NCBI RefSeq assembly: GCF_050589645.1
Contig: NZ_JBNGOQ010000004.1
Coordinates: forward strand, 186,001 to 250,000
Length of the DNA: 64,000 nucleotides
Reading direction: 5' to 3'
Origin: JBNGOQ01 sp050589645
Lineage (GTDB): Bacteria > Bacteroidota > Bacteroidia > Flavobacteriales > Flavobacteriaceae
Both the position numbers and the translations under genes were made by a program. The notes beneath the pieces were generated by a model. The model did no database searches. It worked only from the letters and a program-made list of their open reading frames with translations, and was not told the origin of the DNA. The stretch's first letter is position 1. Each line of letters starts with the position of its first letter. Shown here piece by piece: positions 1-8,426 of the stretch.

Positions 1-2
1 CC

Positions 3-791
3 GCGGACCGTAACAGGGCCATGGCTTTGGAAACCCTTGTTTTGCTACAGGACAGGACCCAGGCGCAACAAATGGCTAAGACGGTGGCCCAAGGATTGGG
101 CGAAAGGCGGTACATGAGTACGCAGAGTACTTCCTACAGCTTGCTGGCGATGGCCAAATTTGCCGAGATGGTGGGCGGCAAGGGTATTGAGGGAAGCGCT
201 GTGGTAAATGGGAAGACAGAGCCTATCCGTACCGAAAAGACCTTGGCCAACCGCAGTTGGAACATTAAAAGCGGAAATGCGAACGTACGGTTGGAAAACG
301 CCTCGGGCCATACGCTCTTTGTGAGCGTGGTCAACAGTGGTATTCTGCCAGTTGGCCAAGAGAAAGTGGTGCAACGGAACCTATTGGCCACTACAATTTT
401 TAAAGGCCGGGACGGAAAACGTCTGGACGCTTCCAAATTGGTACAGGGGACAGATTTTGTCGCTGAGGTTACCCTGACCAATACGAGTGCGGAGGCCATA
501 AAAGATATGGCATTGACGGAAATTTTTCCGAGCGGTTGGGAAATTGTGAATACCCGCTTTACCGATTTTGGAGACTTTACGGACAACAAGGTTAGCTATA
601 CAGACCTAAGGGATGATCGGGCCAATTTCTATTTCGATTTAAAAAGAAAGGAGACCAAAACTTTTAGGGTGCTGCTCAACGCTTCGTATTTGGGGAGGTA
701 CTATCTGCCCGGAACACAGGCAGAGGCCATGTACGACAGTGATTATGCAGTCCGGACAAAGGGGAAATGGGTAACGGTAGTACGGCCATAA
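3..791 (+). CDS. Alpha-2-macroglobulin family protein, C-terminal part (5' end outside window)
   Basis: The reading frame is open from the window edge, so the gene starts upstream; 262 codons are visible. The visible part matches the end of bacterial alpha-2-macroglobulins: the last helices of the thioester-domain barrel (a segment beginning RAMALETLVLLQD), then the receptor-binding-like beta domain with phrases such as 'TNTSAEAIKDMALTEIFPSG' and an end of the type 'YYLPGTQAEAMYD'. In the family these are large periplasmic or lipid-anchored protease traps, often encoded next to penicillin-binding protein 1C and thought to help when the envelope is breached. Here pbpC lies 1.9 kb downstream on the same strand with four small genes between. 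The thioester motif would lie upstream, so it cannot be checked. Confidence 0.85.
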   Translation, partial: ADRNRAMALETLVLLQDRTQAQQMAKTVAQGLGERRYMSTQSTSYSLLAMAKFAEMVGGKGIEGSAVVNGKTEPIRTEKTLANRSWNIKSGNANVRLENASGHTLFVSVVNSGILPVGQEKVVQRNLLATTIFKGRDGKRLDASKLVQGTDFVAEVTLTNTSAEAIKDMALTEIFPSGWEIVNTRFTDFGDFTDNKVSYTDLRDDRANFYFDLKRKETKTFRVLLNASYLGRYYLPGTQAEAMYDSDYAVRTKGKWVTVVRP

Positions 792-796
792 TCCCT

Positions 797-1258
797 TTAG
801 GAGGATAGGGTTTTGCTGTTGGCGATTTCCTGAGCCCAGGCAATGGCATTCTCCAAGGACTTAAACCGCTTTACCTTGCTCTTTAAAAAAATTTTTTCCA
901 GTCCGGCATTCAGAAAGCCTGCCCGGGTATAGCTCACAATTGCATACCCTTTTAGTTTATAGCTGTTCTTGAAGAACTTTATCCAATCCGTTGGCATTAC
1001 GGAATACGCATTGATACGATGTGTAATCAGCACATAATCCTGACCGTCATTGTCGTAAAGATTGGTCAAATCCTCGGCGACCCTTTTTCCATGATTTTCC
1101 CACGTGAACAGGACGTCCTCGTTTATTTCGGCAATAATAAAGGAATCGAACAAATAGTAGTTGCCGAAAGAGTAATTTATTTCCTGCAGTGCTTTGCGGT
1201 AAAAGGGCGTGTCCTTTAGTTTCTTCACACCAAAATCCATTTCCAAGTTCTCGGCCAC
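797..1258 (-). CDS. SpoIIAA/STAS-like small protein, function unknown
   Basis: A 153-residue soluble protein with no signal peptide. The overall pattern (an N-terminal strand segment 'SFIIAEINEDVLFTWE', a middle 'DWIKFFKNSYKLKGYAIVSY' and a C-terminal helix 'SLENAIAWAQEI') resembles the STAS/SEC14-like fold of proteins related to SpoIIAA that are common in Flavobacteriaceae. It ends 5 bp from the stop of the alpha-2-macroglobulin gene, so the two are convergent. No catalytic residues can be named; the fold assignment is by resemblance only. Confidence 0.6.
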   Translation of the reverse strand: MAENLEMDFGVKKLKDTPFYRKALQEINYSFGNYYLFDSFIIAEINEDVLFTWENHGKRVAEDLTNLYDNDGQDYVLITHRINAYSVMPTDWIKFFKNSYKLKGYAIVSYTRAGFLNAGLEKIFLKSKVKRFKSLENAIAWAQEIANSKTLSS

Positions 1259-1346
1259 AAGATAAGGGAACTAAACCTAGGATGTTCCTTCCATCGTTTA
1301 AGAACACCAAAAATCTGTGTACTGCATTTTTTATGGACAAGTGTTA

Positions 1347-1856
1347 TTATGGTTCCTTGGGAGTTTCCGCTTCTTTCAACACCTTGCTAAAGACAAAAGC
1401 CCCGATCTCCCTAACCGGGTTGTAAAGGACGGATTGGTTCAAGGTATCTTCCTCCACCAGTTGAATCGAGGTATTTGCCCTGTGGAAAAATACGAGCAAT
1501 GCCCCAAGGATTACGGCAACTTTCACGGCCCCAAAAACCCCTCCCGCAATTTTGTTCAAGAGGCCCAACAGGGCAAAATCGGCAATTTTGGTCAAAAATT
1601 TTCCGGCCAAATGTACTACCAAAACAATAATGACAAAGGTAATGATAAAGGCGGTCAGGTTAATATATCGCTCGTTCCACTCCATATTTTTGGAGAGGTA
1701 GTCCCCCGCGATATAGGAAAAATGAATGGCACCGTAAAGTCCGGCGACCAAGGCTATTATAGAAGCAATTTCCACAAAGAGACCATTTTTGAGGCCTTTA
1801 TAAAGTCCCCAGATCAATAATAGCCCAATAACGATGTCCAAAAAACCCATAGGCAT
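1347..1856 (-). CDS. CvpA family inner-membrane protein
   Basis: A 169-residue protein with four predicted hydrophobic helices: about residues 5-20, 30-50, 65-88 and 105-125. The opening 'GFLDIVIGLLLIWGLYKGLKNG' is typical of CvpA, the family named for colicin V production, which in other bacteria is linked to envelope stress tolerance. An ATG two codons downstream (at 1850) is an equally good start. The gene is divergent from the small gene at 1990, and a TAnnTTTG-like sequence on this strand (1902-1909) could drive it. Confidence 0.85.
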   Translation of the reverse strand: MPMGFLDIVIGLLLIWGLYKGLKNGLFVEIASIIALVAGLYGAIHFSYIAGDYLSKNMEWNERYINLTAFIITFVIIVLVVHLAGKFLTKIADFALLGLLNKIAGGVFGAVKVAVILGALLVFFHRANTSIQLVEEDTLNQSVLYNPVREIGAFVFSKVLKEAETPKEP

Positions 1857-1897
1857 TTTTTAATGGTATAAAATCTCTTTGTAACGATTGGTTTTCA

Positions 1898-1930
1898 TTG
1901 GCAAATATAGAACTTTGATTTGTACCTTTG
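1898..1930 (+). promoter_or_regulatory. Candidate Bacteroidota promoter for the 1990 gene
   Basis: A -7 element TACCTTTG (1923-1930) fits TAnnTTTG exactly and has a TTG at 1898-1900, 22 nt upstream, as a possible -33 element. Transcription would begin near 1936, giving a leader of about 54 nt. Confidence 0.45.
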
Positions 1931-1989
1931 ATGGCATAAAACGGAAGTAGGCCTACGACCAACCTAAAACGCCAAAAAGACGCCGCTAA

Positions 1990-2346
1990 ATGTCAAGAGA
2001 CATCATTTTAAAGGAACGCTGGGATTTGCTGGTGGAAAAGCTGTCCGCACAGTTCTCTGATGGCGATCCCCTGGAAATGGATGCGATAATCTATTTGGTT
2101 GGGGTACAAGAATTGGGACAGTACCACAAGAAGTACAAGAAGGACGAAAAATTGAACCTCATGCACATTGCCATATGCAGGTTGTTGGAACCCTATGGAT
2201 ATTACGAGTTTGAGTTTTTTGATGAAGACGGATGGCCGCATTACAAAGTAAAGGAAGCATTGCCCCATTTAAAGGCCGGCGAACAATCGGTCCTGATGAA
2301 GGAGGCACTGGTCAATTATTTTTTGGAAAAAAAGTATTTGGACTAA
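1990..2346 (+). CDS. Conserved small protein of unknown function
   Basis: A 118-residue acidic soluble protein with no signal peptide or membrane segment. It is mostly alpha-helical by appearance, with a central segment 'IYLVGVQELGQYHKKYKKDEK' and a helix 'LNLMHIAICRLLEPYGYYE'. Its style (small, acidic, single copy) is that of flavobacterial housekeeping proteins of unknown role. It starts 133 bp from the divergent cvpA gene and is followed 21 bp later by a monooxygenase-fold gene and then pbpC, so it may be the first gene of that transcript. I do not recognise a named family. Confidence 0.7.
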   Translation: MSRDIILKERWDLLVEKLSAQFSDGDPLEMDAIIYLVGVQELGQYHKKYKKDEKLNLMHIAICRLLEPYGYYEFEFFDEDGWPHYKVKEALPHLKAGEQSVLMKEALVNYFLEKKYLD

Positions 2347-2367
2347 AAGCTGTTAAACCATAATGTC

Positions 2368-2676
2368 TTGAACAACACAACACCTTATTACGCAGTTATA
2401 TTCACCTCCACGCGGACCTCTGGGGAAAACGGATATCCCGAAATGGCGAAACGTATGGAAAATTTGGCCCGGCAACAACCGGGCTATCTGGGCTTTGAAA
2501 GTGCCCGTGAAGAAATTGGGGTCACCGTCAGCTATTGGGAGTCCCTGGAAGCCATTGCCAATTGGAAGGCACATGCAGACCACCACTTTGCACAGGAAAA
2601 GGGAATATCGGACTGGTACAGCTGGTACAAAGTCCGTATCTGCCTGGTGGAAAGGGAATACGAGTTTAAGCGGTAG
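2368..2676 (+). CDS. Antibiotic biosynthesis monooxygenase (ABM) superfamily protein
   Basis: A 102-residue dimeric alpha-beta barrel protein. The pattern 'YYAVIFTST...GENGYPEMAKRMENLARQQPGYLGFESAR' followed by 'SYWESLEAIANWKAHADHHFAQEKG' is diagnostic of small ABM/HmoA-like proteins, whose members include heme-degrading and quinone monooxygenases. No substrate can be deduced. The start is inferred to be TTG: the only nearby ATG (2363) is in another frame and runs straight into a stop, and the frame is closed by a stop at 2344. The gene sits 21 bp after its neighbour and 35 bp before pbpC. Confidence 0.8.
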   Translation: MNNTTPYYAVIFTSTRTSGENGYPEMAKRMENLARQQPGYLGFESAREEIGVTVSYWESLEAIANWKAHADHHFAQEKGISDWYSWYKVRICLVEREYEFKR

Positions 2677-2711
2677 GCAAGTTTTATCAGCCCATCGGGC
2701 AAGGGATTTGT

Positions 2712-5078
2712 ATGGGCACATTTAAAACGTTCCTGGAAAAAAGTATAGCGTACCTTAAAGGGCACCCTAGAAAAATACTGTTGTTATCGCTTCTTTTGAT
2801 CGGCTATTATTTCTGCCTTCCAAAACAACTCTTCAACAAGCCCACCGCAACGATAGTCGAAAGCGCAGACGGAACCCTTTTAGGGGGTAAAATTGCGGAT
2901 GATGGTCAATGGCGCTTCCCTGTAGCGGATAGCTTGCCCTATAAATTCAAGACCTGTTTGTTGGAATTTGAGGACACCTATTTTTATCAACATCCTGGCT
3001 TTAACCCCGTTGCTATGGCCAAGGCATTGGGGGCCAATCTGAGAGCCGGTAAAACGGTAAGGGGCGGGAGCACCATTACCCAACAGGTCATTCGCCTCTC
3101 CCGAAACGGTACCAAAAGAAACTACTTCGAAAAGGCCATTGAACTTATTTTGGCCACCCGCCTGGAATGGAGGTACTCCAAAGAGGAAATCCTGAACCTC
3201 TACGCGGGCAATGCACCTTATGGCGGCAATGTGGTAGGATTGGAAGTAGCAGCCTGGCGGTATTTTGGCCTAAGGCCACATCAATTATCCTGGGCGGAAG
3301 CGGCCACCCTGGCTGTACTGCCGAACGCGCCAGCGCTTATCTATCCGGGAAAAAACCAAGAGCGATTACTGGCAAAACGAAACAGGCTCCTCAAAAAAAT
3401 CTATAGCAAGGAGCTAATGGACAGCATAACCTACACCCTGGCCCTCTTGGAGGAATTACCCCAAAAACCCTACCCTTTGCCCAAAGTGGCTCCGCATATG
3501 GTGGAGCTTGTTTCCAAAAAGTACAAGGGGCAACGGATACGGACAAACCTTAAGGCCGATCTTCAAAGAAACTTGAATAGTCTCGTGGACAAACATCACA
3601 AGGCACTACGGCAAAATCAAGTGCACAATGCAGCGGTCTTGGTCCTGGACGTGCACAGTAGGGCCGTCTTGGGGTATGTCGGAAACACAGATACCAAAAA
3701 GGAGCATCAAAAAGATGTGGATATGGTACAGGCCAACCGCAGTACCGGAAGTGTTTTGAAACCCTTGCTCTACGCGGCGATGTTGGATAGTGGGGAGCTA
3801 CTGCCCGATATGTTGGTTCCTGACGTTCCCACCCAAATTGCCGGGTACACTCCCGAAAACTTTGATGAGCGGTACAGCGGTGCCGTAAGGGCCAAAAAGG
3901 CCTTGTCCCGATCATTGAACATTCCGGCCGTGCGCCTACTGCGGTCCTATGGCCTACATAAATTTCGGGATCAATTGGATCTATTTGGGCTAAAGGGCAT
4001 TGACAAGTCTGCAGATCATTACGGGCTTACCCTTATACTGGGCGGCGCGGAGAGCAGTCTATGGGACCTGTGCAAAACCTATGCCTCCCTGGCGGCTACC
4101 ATAGCGCACTTCAATACGACGTCGAGCGAATATTATACAGGTGAATTTGTCGAACCCATCCTGATAGCGGACAAATTGGCCGATTTTGGAAAAAAGAACA
4201 CCCAAAAGACCATTTTCAATGCGGGCAGTATCTATCTCACGTTTGAAGCCATGAAGGAGGTAAACCGGCCAGAAGGAAACGAGGCCTGGGAATTTTTTGA
4301 CTCCTCCAAGGAAATCGCATGGAAAACAGGGACCAGCTTTGGGAACAAGGATGCATGGGCCATTGGGGCTACCAAAGATTTTGTTGTGGGCGTTTGGATA
4401 GGCAACGCTGATGGAGAAGGGAGGCCTAATGTATCCGGGCTAAGCAGTGCCGCTCCGTTGCTGTTCGATGTTTTTGACCTCTTACCAAGATCTAGCTGGT
4501 TTGCCAAACCCCTGGACGAATTTACAGAAGTAACGGTATGTGCCCAGAGCGGATTTTTAGCTGGGGAAATCTGTGAAAAAAAAAGAATAGACATTCCCCA
4601 GGCACCAAATTCGGTAGGTCCCTGTCCCTACCACCAATGGGTACACCTGGACGCCCAACACCAGTTTAGGGTCAACGCTTCCTGTGAAGATCTTTCCCAG
4701 GTGCTACGGGTACCCTGGTTTACCTTACCACCATTGCTGGAGTTTTATTATCGGGGAAACCATCCCACGTACAAACAGCTCCCGCCGTATCGGGAGGACT
4801 GTAGTCCCATAACAGCGCCCGTTATGGAATTTATCTACCCCAAGGACGGCAGCCGTATAAGCCTAACCAAGAATTTTGAGGGAAATAAAAATGAATTGGT
4901 GCTGAAATTGGCACATGCCAGAATAGGTGCCACTGTCTTTTGGTATCTGAACGATATCTTCCTGACACAAACGAGGGAATTTCATGAAGTAATTATGCTC
5001 CCTCCTCCAGGAACCCATAAAATTACTGCTGTTGATGCCTTGGGTCATGAAGTTGCCATTACTATAACGATAGAGTAG
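2712..5078 (+). CDS. pbpC: Penicillin-binding protein 1C (bifunctional glycosyltransferase/transpeptidase)
   Basis: A 788-residue type II membrane protein of peptidoglycan synthesis. A single N-terminal membrane anchor (about residues 20-36) is followed by a GT51 glycosyltransferase domain with the catalytic glutamate in 'EFEDTYFYQHPG' (E87) and the downstream 'RGGSTITQQVIR'. The transpeptidase domain shows the nucleophile motif 'TGSVLKP' (S347, K350), SxN in 'SRSLNIPA' and 'KTGT' at 538-541. A C-terminal beta-rich PBP1C domain follows (about 690-788, with 'FIYPKDGS'). Length and order are normal for PBP1C. Its usual partner, alpha-2-macroglobulin, is at the window start, separated by four small genes. 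Confidence 0.95.
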   Translation: MGTFKTFLEKSIAYLKGHPRKILLLSLLLIGYYFCLPKQLFNKPTATIVESADGTLLGGKIADDGQWRFPVADSLPYKFKTCLLEFEDTYFYQHPGFNPVAMAKALGANLRAGKTVRGGSTITQQVIRLSRNGTKRNYFEKAIELILATRLEWRYSKEEILNLYAGNAPYGGNVVGLEVAAWRYFGLRPHQLSWAEAATLAVLPNAPALIYPGKNQERLLAKRNRLLKKIYSKELMDSITYTLALLEELPQKPYPLPKVAPHMVELVSKKYKGQRIRTNLKADLQRNLNSLVDKHHKALRQNQVHNAAVLVLDVHSRAVLGYVGNTDTKKEHQKDVDMVQANRSTGSVLKPLLYAAMLDSGELLPDMLVPDVPTQIAGYTPENFDERYSGAVRAKKALSRSLNIPAVRLLRSYGLHKFRDQLDLFGLKGIDKSADHYGLTLILGGAESSLWDLCKTYASLAATIAHFNTTSSEYYTGEFVEPILIADKLADFGKKNTQKTIFNAGSIYLTFEAMKEVNRPEGNEAWEFFDSSKEIAWKTGTSFGNKDAWAIGATKDFVVGVWIGNADGEGRPNVSGLSSAAPLLFDVFDLLPRSSWFAKPLDEFTEVTVCAQSGFLAGEICEKKRIDIPQAPNSVGPCPYHQWVHLDAQHQFRVNASCEDLSQVLRVPWFTLPPLLEFYYRGNHPTYKQLPPYREDCSPITAPVMEFIYPKDGSRISLTKNFEGNKNELVLKLAHARIGATVFWYLNDIFLTQTREFHEVIMLPPPGTHKITAVDALGHEVAITITIE

Positions 5079-5087
5079 ATGCCACCC

Positions 5088-5118
5088 TTTGAATTAGGAA
5101 TATAAACATTTATATTTG
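5088..5118 (+). promoter_or_regulatory. Bacteroidota-type promoter of glpD
   Basis: TTTG (5088-5091) and TATATTTG (5111-5118, exact TAnnTTTG) are separated by 19 nt, the consensus spacing. Transcription would start near 5124 and leave a leader of about 110 nt before the glpD start codon. The leader contains a 7-bp hairpin around 5169-5189 (TTCACCG / CGGTGAG). Confidence 0.6.
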
Positions 5119-5234
5119 AGGCTCTTATCTGGATTAAAGCTAGCAAATTATATGATTTCGTTGGACGGGTTCACCGCCCTTTACGGTGAGCGTCTTATTG
5201 ATAGTGAAAAAGAAAATTGAATTAAAAAAATAGT

Positions 5235-6902
5235 GTGAAAGAGAATATCAAATTTTCAAACTTGGACAGGTCAAAGACCGTTAAAAAATTGGCCAGCGAG
5301 GTTTTTGATCTTGTAGTGATCGGGGGCGGTATTACTGGTGGTGGCATCACCCTGGACGCGGCCTCTAGAGGGTTAAAAGTGGCGTTGGTAGAGAAGAACG
5401 ATTTCGCCTCGGGAACGAGCAGTAAATCTACCAAACTGATCCATGGCGGCCTGCGATATTTAAAACAGTTTGATTTTTGGTTGGTCAAGGAGGTGGGGTC
5501 GGAACGCGCCATCGTACATAAATTGGCGCCCCATATTGTACTTCCGGAGAAAATGTTGCTTCCCCTGATCGAAAATGGCTCCTATGGTAAATGGCTTACC
5601 TCCATCGGTTTAAAGGTATATGATATTCTTGCCCAGGTAACCGGGGACGATAAGCGAAAAATGTTGGAGAAAAAAGAGGCATTAAAGCTAGAGCCCCTAT
5701 TGCCCAAGAAGATCCTGAAGGGGGCGGGCTATTATGCGGAATACAGGACCGACGATGCCCGTTTGACCATTGAAACCATAAAGACCAGCCTTCAACATGG
5801 TGCCCTGGCACTCAACTATGCAGCGGTAACCGATTTTGACTATACCGACGAAAAAATTTCGGGCGTCAAGATAAAGGATGGTACTTCGGATAAAGAGTTT
5901 ACCATAAAGACGAAATATGTAATCAGTGCTGCCGGCCCATGGGTAGACGAACTTAGGAGTATAAACAATTCCAAAAAGGGGAAACGCCTACATCTTACCA
6001 AAGGGGTACACCTTGTGTTCCCGCACGAAAAACTCCCGGTAAAACAGTCGGTGTATTTTGATGTTCCGGATGGCCGAATGATGTTCGCGATTCCTAGGGG
6101 CAAGGTAACCTATGTGGGTACTACAGATACCAATTACAACAACGATAAGGACGATGTTAGGGTAGATTTGGCAGATGCCATGTATTTGATTTCGGCAGTA
6201 AACAATATGTTCCCCAAATTGAATTTGGAGATGGAAGACATTGTTTCTTCCTGGGCAGGCTTACGGCCCTTGATCCATGAAGAGGGAAAATCCGCTTCGG
6301 AACTATCCCGCAAAGACGAGATTTTTACCTCAGAAACCGGACTGATCAGTATTGCTGGGGGAAAACTTACCGGCTACCGTAAAATGGCCGAGCGGGTGGT
6401 GAACAGGGTGGCCAATAAAATGAAGGAAGACTATGATCGGGAGGTCAAGGAGTGCAGTACCGATACTATTCCCTTGACCGGAAATGATTTCAAGAAGTTT
6501 AAGCACGTGAAACGATATATTACCGAAGTGTTCGATAGGATCAAAGCGGATGGCTTTGTAGCATACGATGCATGGTTTTTGGTGACCAACTACGGGAAGC
6601 AGACCGAGATGATCCTGGAGGGCTACAACAAATTAAAGGACGAGGACCCCTATGTGCGATTGGCCAAGGCCGAACTCCATTTCGGTATCGCCTATGAGAT
6701 GATACAGTACCCCACAGATTTCTTTGTGAGAAGAACGGGACGCCTCTATTTTGACATTGATGGCGTTCGCAAACTGATGGACCCCATTCTCGAGGAATTC
6801 GGAACCATCTTCAAGTTGGACAATGCCAAGCTCATGTCCTATAAGGAGGAGTTGCAGGCCTTACTGCTGGATCATTCCGACTTTTCCCTAGACCGCGTTT
6901 AG
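5235..6902 (+). CDS. glpD: Glycerol-3-phosphate dehydrogenase (FAD, quinone-linked)
   Basis: A 555-residue flavoprotein that oxidises sn-glycerol 3-phosphate to dihydroxyacetone phosphate and feeds electrons to the quinone pool at the inner membrane. The FAD-binding dinucleotide fold is visible at residues 27-50 ('LVVIGGGITGGGITLDAASRG'), followed by the family signatures 'SGTSSKSTKLIHGGLRYL' and, further on, 'GGKLTGYRKMAERVV'. The C-terminal helical cap is complete. The start is GTG; no ATG lies in frame before the FAD motif. The gene stands alone, convergent with a secreted hydrolase gene. The NAD(P)-dependent counterpart gpsA is 4 kb away, so both directions of the glycerol-3-phosphate node are encoded nearby, though not in one operon. 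Confidence 0.93.
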   Translation: MKENIKFSNLDRSKTVKKLASEVFDLVVIGGGITGGGITLDAASRGLKVALVEKNDFASGTSSKSTKLIHGGLRYLKQFDFWLVKEVGSERAIVHKLAPHIVLPEKMLLPLIENGSYGKWLTSIGLKVYDILAQVTGDDKRKMLEKKEALKLEPLLPKKILKGAGYYAEYRTDDARLTIETIKTSLQHGALALNYAAVTDFDYTDEKISGVKIKDGTSDKEFTIKTKYVISAAGPWVDELRSINNSKKGKRLHLTKGVHLVFPHEKLPVKQSVYFDVPDGRMMFAIPRGKVTYVGTTDTNYNNDKDDVRVDLADAMYLISAVNNMFPKLNLEMEDIVSSWAGLRPLIHEEGKSASELSRKDEIFTSETGLISIAGGKLTGYRKMAERVVNRVANKMKEDYDREVKECSTDTIPLTGNDFKKFKHVKRYITEVFDRIKADGFVAYDAWFLVTNYGKQTEMILEGYNKLKDEDPYVRLAKAELHFGIAYEMIQYPTDFFVRRTGRLYFDIDGVRKLMDPILEEFGTIFKLDNAKLMSYKEELQALLLDHSDFSLDRV

Positions 6903-6921
6903 CCGCCTATTCCGTTTAATT

Positions 6922-8346
6922 CTATTCCCAGGGGATAGGACCGCTTTTGGCCGCACAGGATAGATCGGGCCTTTCCTGGGGGCTATCCAGAAATGCACGG
7001 CAGGTTTCAAAAAAACACGAATTGAACAGGGAATGGCCATCCCGTTTAAATTCCATGTAGTAAGAGTTTTTTAAGTTTTTGGACAGTTCCACGGCATTGC
7101 TAGCAGGTGTTATGGGATCTAAACGGCCATTGGCTATAAGGGTCGGAATGTTGGAAACAACAGGCTGATCCTCATGGGCCTTGGCCCTAAAGGAGTGCCA
7201 GTTTTCCAAGGCCTTGGGGTCCGAATTAAAAAAGGCGGGCCCCGTACTGAATTCCGGATGTCTTTCCAGGTCTTTGGAAAATTCCAAAGTTCCGTTAAAG
7301 GGCAGTTCCTCATAGGCCATGACCGACATATACATGGCGAAATTGATAAAATTTACGGTTGCAGTGGTGGGTCCCAATGCCTGCCGGAGCCCGTCCGGAT
7401 CCCTCTTGTTAAGCGCTTCAACATAGGCGGGTAAAAACCCGATCATCCTCTTTTGATACAATAGTTGATGTGCTACCAACAGGGCATCCTGCACATTTAA
7501 AACAAAGGGTTCCCCGTTGTAGGAAAAGGAAATGGGCTCTTTTTCCAACTGCTTCAGTGCTTCAAAAAAACGGGCCTTGACCCTTGGATAACGGATATTG
7601 CAATCGGGGTCCTCACCGCATTCCTCAAAAGCGGCCATCAGGGCGGTGTTGAAATTGCTGATGAAGTGGGTGTAAATTTCGGAGTCGGGCGCGAAGATTC
7701 CAAATAGGATGGAAGAACGCACGCTGTTTGGAAAATCTCTCATGATGGTCAGCCCAAGTCTTGAGCCGTAGGAACCCCCGAGAATGTTCCACCTGTGATA
7801 CCCCAGCTTTTTACGTAGTGCCTCAAAATCTGCGGCGTTTTCCCTACTGTTGTACCCGGACAGATCGGTCCCTTGGGCCACAGCTTCCTTTTTACAGCGC
7901 TCTGTGGCCTCCAGAATTTTGACTTCCTCCTCCTCAGGGGTCAGGTCCATGGACAGGATCTGAATCAACCGGGCACCTAAATCACTGCAAATGGCATTGG
8001 ATTCACCTGTGCCCCGTTGGTCCATTAAAACAATATCCCTATCGGCTCTCAGGGCATTGTTGCTCCAGAAATTTTGCATGATCAGCGTAGCACCTCCCGG
8101 ACCTCCCTGCAAGTAGAGAATGGGATCCTCTTTAGGTGAATCACCCTTGGCCTTTAGTACACGATAGGCCAAGCGTATGGTTTTGCTGTTCTTTACCGAT
8201 CGGTTTTCCGGAACTTCCAAAAAGCCCGATACAATACCTTCTTGAGAGGCGTGTGCTTCTTGATTTAAACGTGCACCAACTTCTTTGGAAGTGTGCTTAC
8301 AAGACATGGAAAAAACGAACAGGATGCAAAAAAGAAGGGATTTCAT
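6922..8346 (-). CDS. Lipoprotein alpha/beta hydrolase, TAP-like S33 peptidase family
   Basis: A 474-residue lipoprotein. The signal peptide ends in the lipobox 'FSMSC' (Cys16), so it should be lipid-anchored in the cell envelope. The hydrolase core has the oxyanion region 'YLQGGPGGA', the nucleophile elbow 'GGSYGSR', an acid in 'ANGRLDPITP' and the base in 'RDGHSLFNSC'. The long helical lid and a C-terminal TAP-like segment match tripeptidyl or prolyl aminopeptidases of family S33. Members release N-terminal residues or hydrolyse esters; the substrate is not evident. It converges on glpD with a gap of only 19 bp and lies just downstream of another secreted hydrolase on the same strand. Confidence 0.88.
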   Translation of the reverse strand: MKSLLFCILFVFSMSCKHTSKEVGARLNQEAHASQEGIVSGFLEVPENRSVKNSKTIRLAYRVLKAKGDSPKEDPILYLQGGPGGATLIMQNFWSNNALRADRDIVLMDQRGTGESNAICSDLGARLIQILSMDLTPEEEEVKILEATERCKKEAVAQGTDLSGYNSRENAADFEALRKKLGYHRWNILGGSYGSRLGLTIMRDFPNSVRSSILFGIFAPDSEIYTHFISNFNTALMAAFEECGEDPDCNIRYPRVKARFFEALKQLEKEPISFSYNGEPFVLNVQDALLVAHQLLYQKRMIGFLPAYVEALNKRDPDGLRQALGPTTATVNFINFAMYMSVMAYEELPFNGTLEFSKDLERHPEFSTGPAFFNSDPKALENWHSFRAKAHEDQPVVSNIPTLIANGRLDPITPASNAVELSKNLKNSYYMEFKRDGHSLFNSCFFETCRAFLDSPQERPDLSCAAKSGPIPWE

Positions 8347-8426
8347 AGGAACGACTTTAATTGATGAATCCTAAAAATAGTGAAATTAATCAGGATTCAG
8401 CCGCTCTTTCTCCCACGGTTCCTGGG

